This document shows positions 26,899-36,988 of a stretch of 64,000 nucleotides of DNA, piece by piece. The stretch is taken from contig NZ_BAAAZF010000001.1 in NCBI RefSeq assembly GCF_039536765.1, positions 2,563,501 through 2,627,500 of the forward strand, given 5' to 3'. Position numbers and translations under genes: made by a program. A model generated the notes under the pieces. That model was not told the DNA's origin. It did not search any database and saw only the letters and a list, made by a program, of their open reading frames with translations. This DNA is from Parerythrobacter jejuensis. GTDB taxonomy: Bacteria > Pseudomonadota > Alphaproteobacteria > Sphingomonadales > Sphingomonadaceae. Each line of letters opens with the position of its first letter. Position 1 is the stretch's first letter.

Positions 26899-29124
26899 TC
26901 ATTTCCCGCTGGTCACGGTCTTTCGGCTTTTGGCATTGGCTAAGGCATCAACGCGCCAGAAGTGGACTGGTTTCAATCTCTTCTGGACGAACAGCGAAGC
27001 CTGATCGGTGTAATGCGGGCTGTCGGGCCTGGTGGTCGCCGCGCCAAAGGGCTGGATCGACTCTGACTTCACCCTTTCGCCGGGTTTCCATTCAACCCAT
27101 TGGATGAAGCTGTCGCCATGCACGACCCGCAACCGGCCATCTTCGTCAACTTGCCAGGTGGTAGAGGCGCGCAGTGTGTCGGAGCCTCCATCCAGCGGCA
27201 AATCGACATCGCCCAGACGCAGGCGGAGGAGGTCGCCCATCGGCGGGTCCAGGCGCCCGAAATGGGTCATCAAATGCGTCGCGGCCTTGCGCAGCTTGGC
27301 ACCGACATCGGGCGTTGGATTGTTCTGGTATTCCGCTGACATAAAGTCCCTGATCAAAAGCAGCGCAAGCGCATCGGCCCGGCCTTGGTTGTCGGAGGTC
27401 AGATCCCACGTCGCCAGCAATTGCTGGGCGTCATATTCCAGGCTGCCCTGCCGGTATTGGCGGGCCGCGATCCCATCGAGCATCTGGGCGACATAGCCTG
27501 CCCGTTCGTAGGTCTGGTCAAACTTGATGTCCCAAAGGGTCTCGCGGTCCAGCTGGTCGGCTTCGGTCATCAACTTCCACGCGCGGCGGGCGCGGTTGGT
27601 AGTTTTCAACTCGACCCCCAATCGCGGCGGCACACTGTCAGGCGACAGGTCACTGCCCGGGCCGGCGGCCTGGTAGGGATTGTTGTTGGCATTCATGAGC
27701 CAGCCGCTGGCGGGATTCACATATTTGGGGATTGCATCATAGCTGACCGGGCCATTCCAGATCAGGTCGGACCGGTCGCCCGGCAAGATCCCGCGCCAGT
27801 TGTGGCCCTCGGGCCGGTCGGGAATGGCGGCGTTATAAACATAGGCAATATTCCCCTCGGCATCGCCATAGATGAAGTTGGTGCTGGGCACGTCCATCCG
27901 CGCCAGGATGGCTTCCCACTCTTCCAGGTTCGTCGCCTTGTTGAGCCGGTAATAGGCATCCAGCTGGTCGATGGAATCGATCGCCCCATAGCGGATTGCG
28001 AAGGCGCCCTTGTCATTCTTGATCACTGGGCCGTGGGCACTACGATAGACGATTTGGCGAATGGGCAGCACGATCGGACCAAGCTTGACCGGCAAGGTGA
28101 CGCTTTTCTCTTCCAGATCGCGCCATTCCCCGTCGAGGCGATAGCGCGTGCCGCTTTCGTCCAGAACCAGCTCGTAAATGTCGATCATGTCGGGCCGGTT
28201 GACCGTATTGGTCCAGCCCAGCGTGCGGTTGTGGCCCAGGAACGGGAACGGGCTGCCCGGGAAATTGGCACCGGTGAAGTGCCAGCCCTCTTCGCTTTCG
28301 ACCACCATTTCATACCACGCGACACCGCCGCGCCAGGGCTGGTGGCTGTTGGAGACAAGGATCGTGGAGCCGCCCGATTTTTCCGGCGTCACGGCAAAGG
28401 CGTTGGAACCGGACAAAGCATCATCGGAATTCATTGGCAGTGGAAGCGGGCGATAGCTTGCCTGTTCGCTCGCTGCCTCGCCCGTCTGCTCGGCGGGCGT
28501 TTCGGCGGAGGTTTTGGCAGGTTCGAAACCTGGAATGGGTGGGCCGAATTCAGGCTTCAGCTCTTCGCCCGCCACCAGCGGGCCGAGCACGCCATTGAGG
28601 CCGAAGAAGAACGGCTGGCGCAGCGCAAATCCGGCGGCGACGTCTTCGCCATTTACCGGGAACAGGTTGGCGAGCTTCAGTTCTTCCGGATGCGCTGCGG
28701 CATAGTCGTTGAGGCCGGTGGCGTAGGCTTCGAACAGGGCGCGCGTGTCCCCGGGCAAATCGCCATAATGTCGCTGGGCCGTGCCGCGGGCATCGAGCAG
28801 GTGATAGACATAGTCGATCTGTGCGCCGTCCTGCCCGGCAATCGCGCCATACCGCCCCTTCGACATCGCGATCACATCTTGCAGGGTGAAGAAATCATCC
28901 TCGCTATGCGCCACGGCGACGCCATAGGCGACATCGGCATCGGTCTTGCCATAGATATGGGGTACGCCGAATTCGCTGCGGATGATCTCGGCGGTGTAGG
29001 TCCGATCGCGATCCGGGGCGGTGCTGCGGTGGGCAAAGAACGGTTCCCACACCATCAGGCCGATCACTGCGACCAGAGCCAGCACAAAAACCACGCCGCC
29101 AACGCGTGCGAACCATCTCTTCAT
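26899..29124 (-). CDS. Penicillin acylase family N-terminal-nucleophile hydrolase
   Basis: 741 aa, anchored or exported by an N-terminal helix (GVVFVLALVAVIGLMVW). These enzymes are self-cleaved into two chains; the nucleophile here should be Ser240, in SGSNAFAV. VSNSHQPWRGG and WTNTVNRPDMIDIY are typical of the beta chain. A Pro/Glu/Ala linker (residues ~200-225) lies where the spacer peptide is removed. Members cleave amide bonds of penicillins, acyl-homoserine lactones or cyclic lipopeptides; the substrate is not evident. The ATG at 29124 (GAGG upstream) is chosen over the longer open frame to 29274, whose N-terminus looks unlike a signal. Confidence 0.92.
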   Translation of the reverse strand: MKRWFARVGGVVFVLALVAVIGLMVWEPFFAHRSTAPDRDRTYTAEIIRSEFGVPHIYGKTDADVAYGVAVAHSEDDFFTLQDVIAMSKGRYGAIAGQDGAQIDYVYHLLDARGTAQRHYGDLPGDTRALFEAYATGLNDYAAAHPEELKLANLFPVNGEDVAAGFALRQPFFFGLNGVLGPLVAGEELKPEFGPPIPGFEPAKTSAETPAEQTGEAASEQASYRPLPLPMNSDDALSGSNAFAVTPEKSGGSTILVSNSHQPWRGGVAWYEMVVESEEGWHFTGANFPGSPFPFLGHNRTLGWTNTVNRPDMIDIYELVLDESGTRYRLDGEWRDLEEKSVTLPVKLGPIVLPIRQIVYRSAHGPVIKNDKGAFAIRYGAIDSIDQLDAYYRLNKATNLEEWEAILARMDVPSTNFIYGDAEGNIAYVYNAAIPDRPEGHNWRGILPGDRSDLIWNGPVSYDAIPKYVNPASGWLMNANNNPYQAAGPGSDLSPDSVPPRLGVELKTTNRARRAWKLMTEADQLDRETLWDIKFDQTYERAGYVAQMLDGIAARQYRQGSLEYDAQQLLATWDLTSDNQGRADALALLLIRDFMSAEYQNNPTPDVGAKLRKAATHLMTHFGRLDPPMGDLLRLRLGDVDLPLDGGSDTLRASTTWQVDEDGRLRVVHGDSFIQWVEWKPGERVKSESIQPFGAATTRPDSPHYTDQASLFVQKRLKPVHFWRVDALANAKSRKTVTSGK

Positions 29125-29254
29125 TCGGGAAATCCTCTCTTCTTGACCGCAGGCGTAGCGGGGGGAAGGCGCCGGGTGAAGGGGGCAAATCGACTCAGGA
29201 TAAGTCTGGTCGCGGGCTTCCAGCCATGGCGCGGCGCGGGCTACGCATCGAATC

Positions 29255-30712
29255 GTGAAATCCGAAATTACCATAGGTCACGCAACGGGCGACCAGCCGG
29301 TCACCTTCGATATCGAGGAACTGCTGGCCACGCGCTTGCTGGTGCAAGGCAATAGCGGCTCGGGCAAGTCCCATTTGCTGCGCCGCCTGCTGGAAGAAAG
29401 CGCAGGCATGGTGCAGCAGGTGGTGATTGATCCGGAGGGCGATTTCACATCGCTTGCCGATCATTTCGGCCATGTCGTGATTGATGCGGAGGCCTATTCT
29501 CCGCCCGAAATCGAGGCCCTGGCGCGCCGCTGCCGGGAACATCGCGCCTCGGTGGTGTTGGGGCTGGAAGGGCTGGAGGTGGAACAGCAGATCCGCTGTT
29601 CGGCGCAATTCCTCAATGCGCTGTTCGATGCACCGCGCGAATTCTGGTTTCCTGCACTGGTAGTGGTGGACGAGGCACAAATGTTTGCCCCCTCCGTCGC
29701 GGGCGAGATTGCTGAAGACACGCGCCGAATGACTCTATCCGCGATGACCAACTTGATGTGCCGGGGCCGCAAGCGCGGACTGGCAGGGATCGTTGCCACC
29801 CAGCGTCTGGCCAAACTGGCGAAGAACGTGGCCGCCGAAGCGTCCAATTTCCTGATGGGGCGCACTTTCCTCGATATCGACATGATCCGCGCGGCCGATT
29901 TGCTGGGAATGGAACGTCGCCAGGCGGAGCGGATCCGCGATCTTGAACGCGGCCATTTCCTCGCATTGGGCCCGGCTATCAGCCGCAGGCCGGTCGCAGT
30001 GAAGATCGGGTCGGTCCGTTCCGGCCAGGTGACCCGCAACGACGGGTTGATGCCGTTGCCCGATATGCCGCGTGAGGGGATGGAAGCGCTGCTGACCAGC
30101 GAGTTGGCGGCTGATGTGCAAGCCCATGCGCCCGCCCCGCCGCCGGCTCCCCCACGTCCGAAAGTCGAAGAGGTTGTGCCTGCTGTCGAGCCGCAGGCAA
30201 TCGCCGCCCGGTCAACGGCTGAACAGGCCGAAGCCGATGCCACGCGGCAAATGCAGGTCAACACGATCCTCGAAGAGCTGGCGATGGAGGAGGGGAGCAC
30301 TTTTCAGTCGTCGAGCGTGCAGTACCAGAACTTCCTCACCCGGTGCCGGGCCGGACGTATTCTGGGTGTGCCGATGGATATGACCGAGTTCAGGCGGGCC
30401 TTCGCTATCGCCAGCGCGGGGTTGGAGCGGCTCGACGAAGGGCGACGTAGGCAATTGCTGCAACTCGGGGCGGGTGTCGATGATGATGTTCTGGCGCCCT
30501 ATCTGGCGATTGCTGCGGCTGCGCTGGAAGGGAAAACGGCACCGGAAGATGAAGAACTGGCGCGCGTCTACGGCTCCAGTTCCCCCGGACGCATCCGGCG
30601 CCTGCTCGACCACCTTGAAAAACTCGGCCTGATCGTCATCCGGGAAGAATTTGGCGGGGGCCGCAGTTTGCTGGTGCCGGGCATAGATGCGCTGAGTGCC
30701 GCCGAAGGCTGA
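29255..30712 (+). CDS. HerA-like DUF87 ATPase with C-terminal winged-helix-like tail
   Basis: 485 aa. The ATPase core is at the N-terminus: Walker A QGNSGSGKSHLL near residue 35 and Walker B ALVVVDEAQMFAP near residue 140, with GIVATQRLAKL as sensor. A Pro/Ala-rich linker (APAPPPAPPRPK) follows at about residue 290. The C-terminal ~150 residues are helical and end in a winged-helix-like block (GRIRRLLDHLEKLGLIVIREEFGGGRSLL). No barrel precedes the ATPase, unlike the HerA-like protein at 2940. The start is GTG 29255. No NurA or other nuclease lies adjacent. It resembles DNA-handling ATPases, but its role is unknown. Confidence 0.85.
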   Translation: MKSEITIGHATGDQPVTFDIEELLATRLLVQGNSGSGKSHLLRRLLEESAGMVQQVVIDPEGDFTSLADHFGHVVIDAEAYSPPEIEALARRCREHRASVVLGLEGLEVEQQIRCSAQFLNALFDAPREFWFPALVVVDEAQMFAPSVAGEIAEDTRRMTLSAMTNLMCRGRKRGLAGIVATQRLAKLAKNVAAEASNFLMGRTFLDIDMIRAADLLGMERRQAERIRDLERGHFLALGPAISRRPVAVKIGSVRSGQVTRNDGLMPLPDMPREGMEALLTSELAADVQAHAPAPPPAPPRPKVEEVVPAVEPQAIAARSTAEQAEADATRQMQVNTILEELAMEEGSTFQSSSVQYQNFLTRCRAGRILGVPMDMTEFRRAFAIASAGLERLDEGRRRQLLQLGAGVDDDVLAPYLAIAAAALEGKTAPEDEELARVYGSSSPGRIRRLLDHLEKLGLIVIREEFGGGRSLLVPGIDALSAAEG

Positions 30713-30828
30713 CCAGGCCTATGCCTCTCCGGGCCATGGGCGTGGGAGAAATTTACACCTCCCCCCTCGCAGCTTGCGTTCTGACCCCTATATGCGAGTA
30801 ATACACCTCCTGCCGGGGGTGGGGAGGT

Positions 30829-30856
30829 CTTGTGTTGCAATATAGCAACACTATAT
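30829..30856 (+). promoter_or_regulatory. Putative RpoH (heat-shock) promoter of clpB with palindromic spacer
   Basis: CTTG (30829-30832) and ACTATAT (30850-30856) are 17 bp apart, fitting the alphaproteobacterial sigma-32 pattern CTTG-N17/18-CYTATnT except for the first base of the -10 element. The spacer is a near-perfect inverted repeat, GTGTTGC-AATATA-GCAACAC (30832-30851). The clpB ATG follows 30 bp later with GAGGG as ribosome site. Confidence 0.6.
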
Positions 30857-30885
30857 GACTCGGGTAACACAGTGAGGGATACCAC

Positions 30886-33471
30886 ATGAATCTCGAGAAA
30901 TTCACCGATCGCGCGAAGGGCTTCCTGCAAGCTGCGCAGACTGTTGCGATCCGCATGAGCCACCAGCGCATCACACCTGCGCATCTGCTCAAGGCGATGA
31001 TCGAAGACCCCGAAGGCATGGCATCGGGCTTGATTGCCCGCGCGGGCGGCAATCCGCGTGCGGTCGAAGAGGATATCGATGCTGCGCTGGGCAAAATCCC
31101 CGCAGTGAGCGGGGGTGGGGCACAGCAGACCCCCGGCCTCGACAATGATACGGTCCGTATCCTCGATCAGGCCGAAACAATCTCGGAGAAATCGGGCGAC
31201 AGCTACGTCACGGTGGAACGGCTGCTGGTGGCACTCTCGCTCGCCTCGACCACTGCGGCTGGCCAGGCGCTCAAGGATGCCGGTGCCGATCCCAAGACAC
31301 TGGAAGCCGCGATTTCCGAGTTGCGCGGCGGTCGCACGGCCGACTCGGCCAATGCCGAAGAAGCCTATGATGCGATGAAGAAATATGCCCGCGATCTGAC
31401 CGAGGCTGCGCGGGAAGGTAAGCTCGATCCGGTAATTGGCCGCGACGAGGAAATCCGTCGCACGATCCAGATCCTGGCCCGTCGGACCAAGAACAATCCT
31501 GCGCTGATCGGCGAACCCGGTACCGGCAAGACCGCGATTGCCGAGGGTCTGGCGCTGCGCATTGCCAATGGCGATGTGCCTGACAGTCTCAAAGGCCGCA
31601 CCTTGATGAGCCTCGACCTCGGTTCGTTGATCGCGGGCGCGAAGTTCCGCGGCGAGTTTGAGGAACGCTTGAAGGCAGTGCTCGACGAGGTGAAGGGTGC
31701 CGACGGCCAGATAATCCTGTTCATCGATGAAATGCACACGCTGATCGGGGCGGGCGCGAGCGAAGGCTCGATGGATGCCTCCAACCTTCTCAAACCGGCC
31801 CTGAGCCGCGGCGAGCTGCATTGTATCGGTGCGACCACGCTCGACGAGTATCAGAAATATGTCGAGAAGGACCCGGCGCTGCAGCGGCGTTTCCAGTCGG
31901 TCTACATTGACGAGCCGAGTGTCGAAGACACGATCAGCATCCTGCGTGGCATTGCGGAGAAGTACGAGCTGCATCACGGTGTGAACATCACCGATGGCGC
32001 ACTGGTTGCCGCTGCCCGGCTATCGGATCGCTATATCCAGAACCGCTTCCTGCCCGACAAAGCTATCGACCTAATGGACGAGGCCGCCAGCCGCATCCGC
32101 ATGGAAGTGGAAAGCAAGCCGGAAGAGATCGACGAGCTTGATCGTCGGATCATCCAGCTCAAGATCGAGGAACAGGCGCTCGACAAGGAAACCGACGCGG
32201 CGTCCCGCGACCGTCTGGAAACCCTGCGCAAGGAACTGGCAGAGCTGGAGCAGCAATCCTCCGAACTGACCACGCGCTGGCAGAACGAGCGCGACAAGAT
32301 CCACGCCGAAAGCAAGATCAAGGAAGATCTGGACGCGGCCCGGATCGAGCTGGAACAGGCCGAGCGCTCAGGCGATCTCGCCAAGGCGGGTGAGCTTTCC
32401 TACGGCACCATCCCGCAGCTCGAGCAACAGCTCGAGGATGCGCGCGAAACCACCGAGAACGCACTGCTCAAGGAAGAGGTGACAGAGGACGACATTGCCA
32501 ATGTCGTTTCGCGCTGGACTGGCATCCCGATGGACAAGATGCTGGAAGGGGAGCGCGACAAGCTGCTACAGATGGAAGAGATCCTGGGCAAGCGGGTGAT
32601 TGGCCAGCGCGAGCCGATCGAGGCCGTGTCCAAGGCGGTGCGCCGCGCGCGGGCCGGCTTGCAGGATCCCGGGCGTCCGCTTGGGTCATTCCTGTTCCTG
32701 GGCCCGACCGGTGTCGGCAAGACCGAGCTAACCAAGGCCCTGGCGGAATTCCTGTTCGATGATGACCAGGCGATGGTCCGCATCGATATGTCCGAATTTA
32801 TGGAGAAGCACGCGGTGGCTCGCCTGATCGGCGCGCCTCCCGGCTATGTTGGCTATGAAGAAGGCGGCGTGCTGACCGAGGCCGTGCGCAGGCGCCCCTA
32901 TCAGGTGGTGCTGTTCGATGAAGTCGAGAAGGCGCATAACGATGTCTTCAATGTGCTGCTCCAGGTGCTTGACGATGGCCGGCTGACAGACGGGCAGGGC
33001 CGCGTGGTTGATTTCTCCAACACGCTGATCATCCTGACCTCCAACCTTGGCAGCCAGTTCCTGGCCAATATGGATGATGACCAGAAGGTCGCGGATGTCG
33101 AACCACAGGTAATGGATGTCGTGCGCGGCCATTTCCGGCCCGAGTTTCTCAACCGGCTTGACGAAGTCATCCTGTTCCATCGCCTGTCGCAGGAGCACAT
33201 GGCGCCGATCGTGAAGATCCAGGTCGGTCGGGTGCAGAAACTGCTGACGGACCGCAAGATCACTCTCGACCTTACCGAAGCGGCACTGCGCTGGATCGGG
33301 CGGGTCGGATACGATCCGGTCTATGGTGCGCGGCCGCTAAAACGGGCCGTGCAGCGATACTTGCAGGATCCACTGGCGGACAAATTGCTGGCGGGTGACG
33401 TGCCTGATGGCAGCACCGTCAAGATCGACGACGGTGATGGCGAGCTGAAGATGGAAATAGCTGCCGCCTGA
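30886..33471 (+). CDS. clpB: ClpB disaggregase
   Basis: 861 aa Hsp100 chaperone that threads aggregated proteins through its hexameric pore together with DnaK. The N domain (1-145) opens [23 protein letters not shown]1 has Walker [16 protein letters not shown] (about residue 204) and the pore loop [17 protein letters not shown]. The long coiled-coil M domain (about 400-520, [19 protein letters not shown]) marks it as ClpB rather than ClpA. NBD2 has [15 protein letters not shown] (about 606) and pore loop [13 protein letters not shown]. It is preceded by a putative RpoH promoter and followed by a strong terminator. Confidence 0.98.
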   Translation: MNLEKFTDRAKGFLQAAQTVAIRMSHQRITPAHLLKAMIEDPEGMASGLIARAGGNPRAVEEDIDAALGKIPAVSGGGAQQTPGLDNDTVRILDQAETISEKSGDSYVTVERLLVALSLASTTAAGQALKDAGADPKTLEAAISELRGGRTADSANAEEAYDAMKKYARDLTEAAREGKLDPVIGRDEEIRRTIQILARRTKNNPALIGEPGTGKTAIAEGLALRIANGDVPDSLKGRTLMSLDLGSLIAGAKFRGEFEERLKAVLDEVKGADGQIILFIDEMHTLIGAGASEGSMDASNLLKPALSRGELHCIGATTLDEYQKYVEKDPALQRRFQSVYIDEPSVEDTISILRGIAEKYELHHGVNITDGALVAAARLSDRYIQNRFLPDKAIDLMDEAASRIRMEVESKPEEIDELDRRIIQLKIEEQALDKETDAASRDRLETLRKELAELEQQSSELTTRWQNERDKIHAESKIKEDLDAARIELEQAERSGDLAKAGELSYGTIPQLEQQLEDARETTENALLKEEVTEDDIANVVSRWTGIPMDKMLEGERDKLLQMEEILGKRVIGQREPIEAVSKAVRRARAGLQDPGRPLGSFLFLGPTGVGKTELTKALAEFLFDDDQAMVRIDMSEFMEKHAVARLIGAPPGYVGYEEGGVLTEAVRRRPYQVVLFDEVEKAHNDVFNVLLQVLDDGRLTDGQGRVVDFSNTLIILTSNLGSQFLANMDDDQKVADVEPQVMDVVRGHFRPEFLNRLDEVILFHRLSQEHMAPIVKIQVGRVQKLLTDRKITLDLTEAALRWIGRVGYDPVYGARPLKRAVQRYLQDPLADKLLAGDVPDGSTVKIDDGDGELKMEIAAA

Positions 33472-33545
33472 TGCCGGGCCCGATGCCGGAAGGGTAGGGC
33501 CCGGACGCCCGCTCGACCTCGCCCAGCTTTCGATCCACCAAATAC

Positions 33546-33582
33546 AAAAAGGGCCCCGGTTTCCCGGGGCCCTTTCTTTTTT
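33546..33582. terminator. Bidirectional terminator between clpB and a TonB receptor gene
   Basis: The stem GGGCCCCGG-TTTC-CCGGGGCCC (33551-33572) is flanked by AAAAA on the left and TTTCTTTTTT on the right. It should end both clpB transcription and the convergent receptor transcript. Confidence 0.9.
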
Positions 33583-33604
33583 GGTGTGTCGTTCGAAGCG
33601 GGGA

Positions 33605-36600
33605 TCAGAACTCGGCCTGGAACCCTGCGAAGTAGTAACGACCCGTGTTGTCGAAGATACCCGAGCCACCGCCGGCACCAGACAGCTGGAACGGAGGAAG
33701 CTTGTCGGTGATGTTGTCGACACCGGCGTAGAATACGAACTCGTCGTTGATGTTCCACGACACGCGAATGTCGTGATAGCCACGGGCCGGGTAGAACACT
33801 TCAGCAGTGCTATCCGGGTTGAGCGGCGGCAAGGTGAGAATGTCACCCGGGGTACAGGTAGGTGCGCCATTAGTCCGCGGGATGACACCGCTGACCGGGC
33901 ACTCACCCTGGAACGGGAAGTAGTTCTCGTACGCACCGATGGTCTGCTTATCGACCCAGCGGAAAGAGTAAGCAAAGGTCACTGCACCCTTCCGGTAGGA
34001 AGCATTGAAGTTCATCGCCCATTCCGGATCACCCAGCTCACCGCGGACGCGGTTCGGAAGGTCCGGATTGTCAATGTCGAGGAAGTTCGTGCGATCAAGG
34101 GTATGCGTCGCGATGAGACGCAGATCCAGGCGATCGTCATTGTCGAACGTCTTCGCGTAGCGAACGTCGAAGTCGATACCTTCGGCGGTCAGGCTGGCAA
34201 AGTTGACCGGAGCGATGTTCAGAGCACCAACATTCCGCAGCGAACCGTCAGCATTACGCGGAGCGATCAGCGGGCAGAAATTGTTGTTGAGCGTCGGCGC
34301 ATCGTAGCAGTTGGCCAGGATCTGGTTACCGCTGATGTTGGCGATCACGCTCTCAACTTCGATGTCGTAGTAATCGACAGTGATCGACAGGCCGGGAATC
34401 CAGCGTGGTTCGATCACGGCACCGATTGTAAGACTGTCCGAAACTTCGGCTTGCAGGAACGGGTTGCCGCCCTGGTTGACCGAACGGTTGCCGGTGACCG
34501 GATCGGTGAAGCCGACGGGAACACCGTCTGCCGCACAGTTGGTTGCCCGGTTGGCCGTACCGTTGTTGATGAACCGCGTATCGCACGGGTCGGTCAGGAA
34601 CAGGAAGTTCTCTGTTGCCGGCGAAAACAGGTTGCTCAGAGTCGGCGAACGAACAGCGCGCGAGAAGTTCGCACGGAAACGAATGTCCGAAACCGGAGCC
34701 CAGACAGCGTTCAGGTTGTAAGCTTCGACCGTACCGGTCAGGCCGCCACCCGAATTGTAGTCGGAGATACGGCCTGCCGCCGAGAAGGTCAGCTCTTCAG
34801 CGAAAGGCACGTTGGCGAGCAGCGGGAATTCGATTTCACCGAAGCCTTCGAGAACTTCAAGTGCCGGCGGGGTGAAGTCCGAGAACGCGTTGAAGAAAGT
34901 CGCACCCGAAGCAGACAGCGGATCAGGGATCTGCTGGGCTTCTTCACGGCGCCATTCGAAACCGGCCACGAGACGGATCGGGCCGCCCGGCAGTTCGAAG
35001 AATGGCGAACTGTCAGTGCCGATATAGCCGAGAACGTTGAACTGCTCGGCCTTCTCGTCGAGGCTTGCATTGGCGTTGATGTAATCCAGTGCAGCCTGGC
35101 TCGGGCCACCGGCACCGATCACGTTGATCGGGATACAGGCCGGATCATCATTGGTCGGATCAGCATCAGCGTTGATGCGGCAGACGATCTGACCGGCACC
35201 ATTGCGAACCGCATCAACCGCGTTGCGGGTGTTTTGGTAGATCAGCTGGTTCTGGGCCGAAAGATTGCTTTCGAACCGGCCGTAGTTGAACGACAGGTCG
35301 TAGCGGGTGTTGGAGCTGATATCGCCCTCGACACCAACGACAACACGGTAGGTTTCGCGCTTGAGCTGGTCATTACGCGTACCGAAGTCCGAGTTGTTAC
35401 GGTTGATGAAGAAGCCTTGCGAGGCCGCACCACCAACGCCGGGCGGGAAGCCGAAGCCCTGGAGCAGTTCATCCTGAATCTGGCGCAGCGTACCTACGTC
35501 GGCAGGATTGATGAACGGGTTGTCGAAGTTCACGAAGAAGAACGACGAGGTCGCGCCATCCGCACAGCTCGGGTCGAGACCCGATGCGCCGCTCAGGCCG
35601 CCGCAGAAGCTGTTGAAGAAGGTCGGCGTACCCTGACCGAGAGCTTCGATCCGTGCGTATTTGAATTCCGCGTAGGGACGGAATGCATCGCTGATGTCGA
35701 AGTGGGTCAGGATGTTGAGGTTGTAGCGCTCGATATCCGGGATCAGCGTACCGTCCGAAAGGGCAGTACCCGTGCCGCCGATTGCGCGACCGCTGGGAAG
35801 ACGGTTGTTGTCTTCGCGGAACAGACGTCCGTCCGGGCCGAAGCGGTGAGCCGCAACGGTGCCGTTGGGGCCGCAAGAAAGCGGCTGGACGGCTTGGCCG
35901 AAAATACAGAATGCCTGAACTGTGCCGCCTTCGGAGATGAAGTCGAGGAACAGGTTGTTGGTCAGGACGCTATCCGGAATGCCGTCGCTGTTGCTCAGGC
36001 CTTCGTCGGAAAGATCGTCCGTCTGTTCGAACGCGGTGAAGCCGATGCCGAAGCCCGAGATGTCGGGACGCTGGCTGTTCAGCACGCGCGTAATGTTGGT
36101 GTATTCGGCGGAGACTGCGATGTTACCGCGACCATCAGCGAAGTTACGACCGAAGGTGGCACCGATCGAGTAACGGGCGTTGTCGCCACGCTCCGAGATA
36201 CCGGCCTGGCCGTTCATTTCGAAGCCGTCATAGTCACGACGCAGGATGAAGTTGACGACACCGGCGATGGCGTCGGAACCGTACACAGCGGAGGAACCGC
36301 CGGTTACCACATCGACACGCTCAAGCAGTTCGAACGGGATTGTGTTGACGTCGACCTGGAAGTCGCCGGCACTTGCCGTAATGTGACGGCGGCCGTTGAC
36401 CAGCGTCAGCGTACGGGTTGTGCCCAGGCCGCGAAGGTCGAGGATGTTCAAACCGGTCGTACCGATGAAACGCTGCGAGTTCGAAGTCGAGAAGGTCGAG
36501 CGGAGCGACGGGAGGTCGTTCAAGGCATCGCCCAAGGAGATCGAACCATCGTCGAGAAGCTCTTCTGCTTCCACCGAGGTTACCGGAACGGTCGAATCAA

Positions 36601-36826
36601 GGTTGGGGCGCGCAATACGCGAACCCGACACGATGATCATGCCCGAGTCGGAAGATGCAGTAGCCTGCGAATCATCGTCTTCGGAAGACTGTTCGGCTTC
36701 AGGATCGGCGTCCTGGTCCTGCGCGTAGGCAGGCGTTGCAACAACAGCCAGCGAAAGCGCAGCAATGCCGGCGCCTGCAAAGAGGCCGCTCTTGCCACGA
36801 CGGGTGGAGAGACGAGTGGTATTCAT
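33605..36826 (-). CDS. TonB-dependent outer-membrane receptor 1
   Basis: 1073 aa. A long signal peptide (GAGIAALSLAVVATPAYAQ) leads to an acidic, disordered segment and a plug domain with SGSRIARPNLDSTVPVTSVEAE, LNILDLRGLGTTRTLTLVNG and DVVTGGSSAVYGSDAIAGVVNF. The beta-barrel ends in Phe (FAGFQAEF), as expected for outer-membrane assembly. Receptors of this type import oligosaccharides, siderophores or peptides using the proton motive force relayed by TonB. No transporter or regulator of known substrate lies beside it. An in-frame TTG six codons upstream is less likely than ATG 36826. Confidence 0.95.
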   Translation of the reverse strand: MNTTRLSTRRGKSGLFAGAGIAALSLAVVATPAYAQDQDADPEAEQSSEDDDSQATASSDSGMIIVSGSRIARPNLDSTVPVTSVEAEELLDDGSISLGDALNDLPSLRSTFSTSNSQRFIGTTGLNILDLRGLGTTRTLTLVNGRRHITASAGDFQVDVNTIPFELLERVDVVTGGSSAVYGSDAIAGVVNFILRRDYDGFEMNGQAGISERGDNARYSIGATFGRNFADGRGNIAVSAEYTNITRVLNSQRPDISGFGIGFTAFEQTDDLSDEGLSNSDGIPDSVLTNNLFLDFISEGGTVQAFCIFGQAVQPLSCGPNGTVAAHRFGPDGRLFREDNNRLPSGRAIGGTGTALSDGTLIPDIERYNLNILTHFDISDAFRPYAEFKYARIEALGQGTPTFFNSFCGGLSGASGLDPSCADGATSSFFFVNFDNPFINPADVGTLRQIQDELLQGFGFPPGVGGAASQGFFINRNNSDFGTRNDQLKRETYRVVVGVEGDISSNTRYDLSFNYGRFESNLSAQNQLIYQNTRNAVDAVRNGAGQIVCRINADADPTNDDPACIPINVIGAGGPSQAALDYINANASLDEKAEQFNVLGYIGTDSSPFFELPGGPIRLVAGFEWRREEAQQIPDPLSASGATFFNAFSDFTPPALEVLEGFGEIEFPLLANVPFAEELTFSAAGRISDYNSGGGLTGTVEAYNLNAVWAPVSDIRFRANFSRAVRSPTLSNLFSPATENFLFLTDPCDTRFINNGTANRATNCAADGVPVGFTDPVTGNRSVNQGGNPFLQAEVSDSLTIGAVIEPRWIPGLSITVDYYDIEVESVIANISGNQILANCYDAPTLNNNFCPLIAPRNADGSLRNVGALNIAPVNFASLTAEGIDFDVRYAKTFDNDDRLDLRLIATHTLDRTNFLDIDNPDLPNRVRGELGDPEWAMNFNASYRKGAVTFAYSFRWVDKQTIGAYENYFPFQGECPVSGVIPRTNGAPTCTPGDILTLPPLNPDSTAEVFYPARGYHDIRVSWNINDEFVFYAGVDNITDKLPPFQLSGAGGGSGIFDNTGRYYFAGFQAEF

Positions 36827-36847
36827 GTGGTTTATTTCCCCCAAGGA

Positions 36848-36869
36848 AAGCCGGCACGACCCGGCGCAA
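36848..36869 (-). promoter_or_regulatory. Hairpin in the leader of TonB receptor 1
   Basis: The minus-strand leader contains GCCGG-N6-CCGGC about 30 nt before the ATG, followed by a G-rich stretch (TTGGGGGAAAT). A second small repeat, TGCGC-N5-GCGCA, lies upstream near 36895-36909. A structured leader is seen directly; regulation through it is inference. Confidence 0.4.
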
Positions 36870-36988
36870 TCAAAGCGATCAATTCAATCAACCTGCGCAT
36901 TACGCGCATTCGGCTGTGTTCATCGATGCTTCAGGGTTGGCCCGCCCGCAATTGAAAAAGGGCGCAGGGCAGGGCCTTTGAGTCAAAA

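Noticed and set aside
24902-29355. Plus-strand frames of 644 and 656 codons over the M16 and acylase genes
   Set aside because: Antisense shadows of real genes with signal peptides and catalytic motifs; the composition is typical of reverse-strand reading in GC-rich DNA.
33581-36955. Open frame of 1124 codons on the plus strand over TonB receptor 1
   Set aside because: It is the exact antisense of a receptor with clear plug and barrel motifs. The encoded sequence is Arg/Val/Asp-rich with no fold-like pattern, and it arises from avoidance of TTA, CTA and TCA codons in the receptor.
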